From positions 1 through 42,707 of the forward strand of contig JAPOYX010000002.1 in the NCBI GenBank assembly GCA_026706345.1: DNA of 42,707 nucleotides, in the 5' to 3' direction. The notes beneath the pieces were generated by a model. That model did no database searches and was not told where the DNA came from. It worked only from the letters and a program-made list of their open reading frames with translations. Position numbers and translations under genes: made by a program. Shown here piece by piece: positions 41,876 to 42,707 of this stretch. How positions within the stretch are numbered: position 1 is the first letter of the stretch; each line of letters starts with the position of its first letter. The DNA comes from Gemmatimonadota bacterium (GTDB lineage Bacteria > JAAXHH01).

Positions 41876-42707
41876 ATGGCCTCAGTACAGCAAAGTGTTT
41901 CCACCTCCGCCGTCCCCGTGAAGGCGACTCGGATAATTACGCCGCGATCCATTCTTCTGGGGCTGGCGAGCGTCGTCCTGATTTCCCTCATCGTCCCCTA
42001 TTTCCAGTACACCATGGCCTCGTCCCAGCTAGGCGCGGATCATCTCCACATCGGCGCGCTGTTTCTGGCCTTTGCGTACCTGGTCATATTCAATGTGGTG
42101 CTGGCGAGGTGGAAAAAGGACTGGGCCCTCACACCCTATGAGTTCGTCATCCCCCTGGCCATGGGCATGGCGGCTTCGGGGTTGACGACTAACGGCATGG
42201 GCGCCCCGTTCATCTCCACGCTGATGGCCCCCTACCTGCTGGCGACGCCCGAGAACCAGTGGGCCGAGTACTTCTACCCGTATCTGAAACCCTGGGCGAC
42301 CGTCACGAACCAGGGCAACGCCCTCACGTGGCTGGTAGACGGTATGCCGCCCGGCGCGTCCATACCCTGGAGCGTGTGGGGCATTCCGCTGTTCTGGTGG
42401 CTGACCTTCATCGTCCCGCTGATCTTCATGGGGCTCTGCCTCGTGGTCATCCTGCGGAGACAGTGGGTGGAACACGAGAAACTGGTCTTCCCCATGATGC
42501 AGATCCCCCTCGCCTTCACCCGGGGCATGGAATCGCCAAGCCGAATCCCGGCCTTTCTCTCGGAGAAGCGGTTCTGGATCGGGTTTTCCATCCCATTCTG
42601 CGTGATGATGTACAACATCGTCGGGTTCTTCACCCCGGTCGTGCCCCAGTTCCCCTATTTCGGGTCGGCGCCGCCCATTGTATTCGGCGAGGGATTCCCG
42701 CCGCTGG
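41876..42707 (+). CDS. DUF6785-type polytopic membrane protein, N-terminal part (cut by window edge)
   Basis: I translated this frame by hand; it is open from 41876 to the window end (277 codons). It begins MASVQQSVSTSAVPVKATRI, then hydrophobic ILLGLASVVLISLIVPYF. It has the same landmarks as the protein at 32961: IPWSVWGIPLFWWLTFIVPL and RRQWVEHEKLVFPMMQIPLA, and an ending EGFPPL that matches AESFPPI. It is therefore a second member of that family. An earlier in-frame ATG (41792) exists but lies inside the likely promoter. No clear Shine-Dalgarno is seen. Function unknown. Confidence 0.82.
   Translation, partial: MASVQQSVSTSAVPVKATRIITPRSILLGLASVVLISLIVPYFQYTMASSQLGADHLHIGALFLAFAYLVIFNVVLARWKKDWALTPYEFVIPLAMGMAASGLTTNGMGAPFISTLMAPYLLATPENQWAEYFYPYLKPWATVTNQGNALTWLVDGMPPGASIPWSVWGIPLFWWLTFIVPLIFMGLCLVVILRRQWVEHEKLVFPMMQIPLAFTRGMESPSRIPAFLSEKRFWIGFSIPFCVMMYNIVGFFTPVVPQFPYFGSAPPIVFGEGFPPL

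Noticed and set aside
1-42707. Insertion sequences, prophage genes, tRNA or rRNA genes
   Set aside because: No transposase, integrase or phage structural motif and no tRNA- or rRNA-like sequence was seen on either strand, within the limits of reading by eye.

Overview
The window is GC-rich (roughly 60%) bacterial DNA, densely coded on both strands, from a Gram-negative-type cell: it encodes outer-membrane beta-barrels, candidate lipoproteins and an RND-family permease. Alternative complex III, bacillithiol synthesis genes, DUF6785-type membrane proteins, a phytanoyl-CoA dioxygenase-like enzyme and DUF4097 and DUF5916 proteins occur together. This suggests an uncultured environmental lineage (Latescibacterota-, Gemmatimonadota- or FCB-like). 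That placement is inference; there is no rRNA or tRNA here to confirm it.

Layout. (1) 1-8190, minus strand: a compact alternative complex III operon, actA-actB-actC-actD-actE-actF, then a small membrane protein and the start of a SCO copper chaperone. Cytochrome oxidase genes probably follow beyond base 1. (2) 8423-9979: a ferredoxin-thioredoxin-reductase-type catalytic subunit behind a 20-bp perfect palindrome and a strong promoter, convergent with a D-2-hydroxyacid dehydrogenase. (3) 10237-15739: an accessory patchwork of three SAM methyltransferases (two of them paralogous), a rhodanese coupled to an AAA ATPase/DUF4143 protein, a P-loop kinase-like protein and a small coiled-coil membrane protein. 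(4) 16052-22399: a GYD-domain protein, then a strong promoter, a structured leader ending in a terminator-like hairpin, and an aldehyde oxidoreductase locus: a four-cluster ferredoxin (AorA-like), two tandem tungsten-type AOR catalytic subunits (AorB-like) and a FAD/NAD oxidoreductase (AorC-like). (5) 22508-26134: two outer-membrane proteins. (6) 26469-30640: a PLP enzyme facing three tandem DUF4097 proteins built from 18-residue repeats; the third has a frameshifted, decayed 3' end. (7) 30885-35505: a PhyH-like dioxygenase, an SDR-family epimerase, a DUF6785 membrane protein and a rhodanese. (8) 35579-41653, minus strand: RND permease-bshC-bshB1-bshA, a full bacillithiol pathway downstream of a permease, with overlapping bsh genes. 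(9) 41876-end: a second DUF6785 gene, cut by the window edge.

How the genes may work together. ActA-F would oxidise quinol and feed a copper oxidase matured by SCO. The aldehyde oxidoreductase locus would oxidise aldehydes and pass electrons through the polyferredoxin to NAD or ferredoxin; reduced ferredoxin could in turn feed the thioredoxin reductase subunit. Bacillithiol, the two rhodaneses and the thioredoxin reductase subunit together suggest substantial investment in thiol and sulfur redox chemistry.

The items most worth following up are the duplicated AorB locus with its putative attenuated leader, the palindrome in front of the thioredoxin reductase gene, the nine-base repeat that appears to have inserted 12 residues into one methyltransferase, and the triplicated 18-residue repeat proteins.
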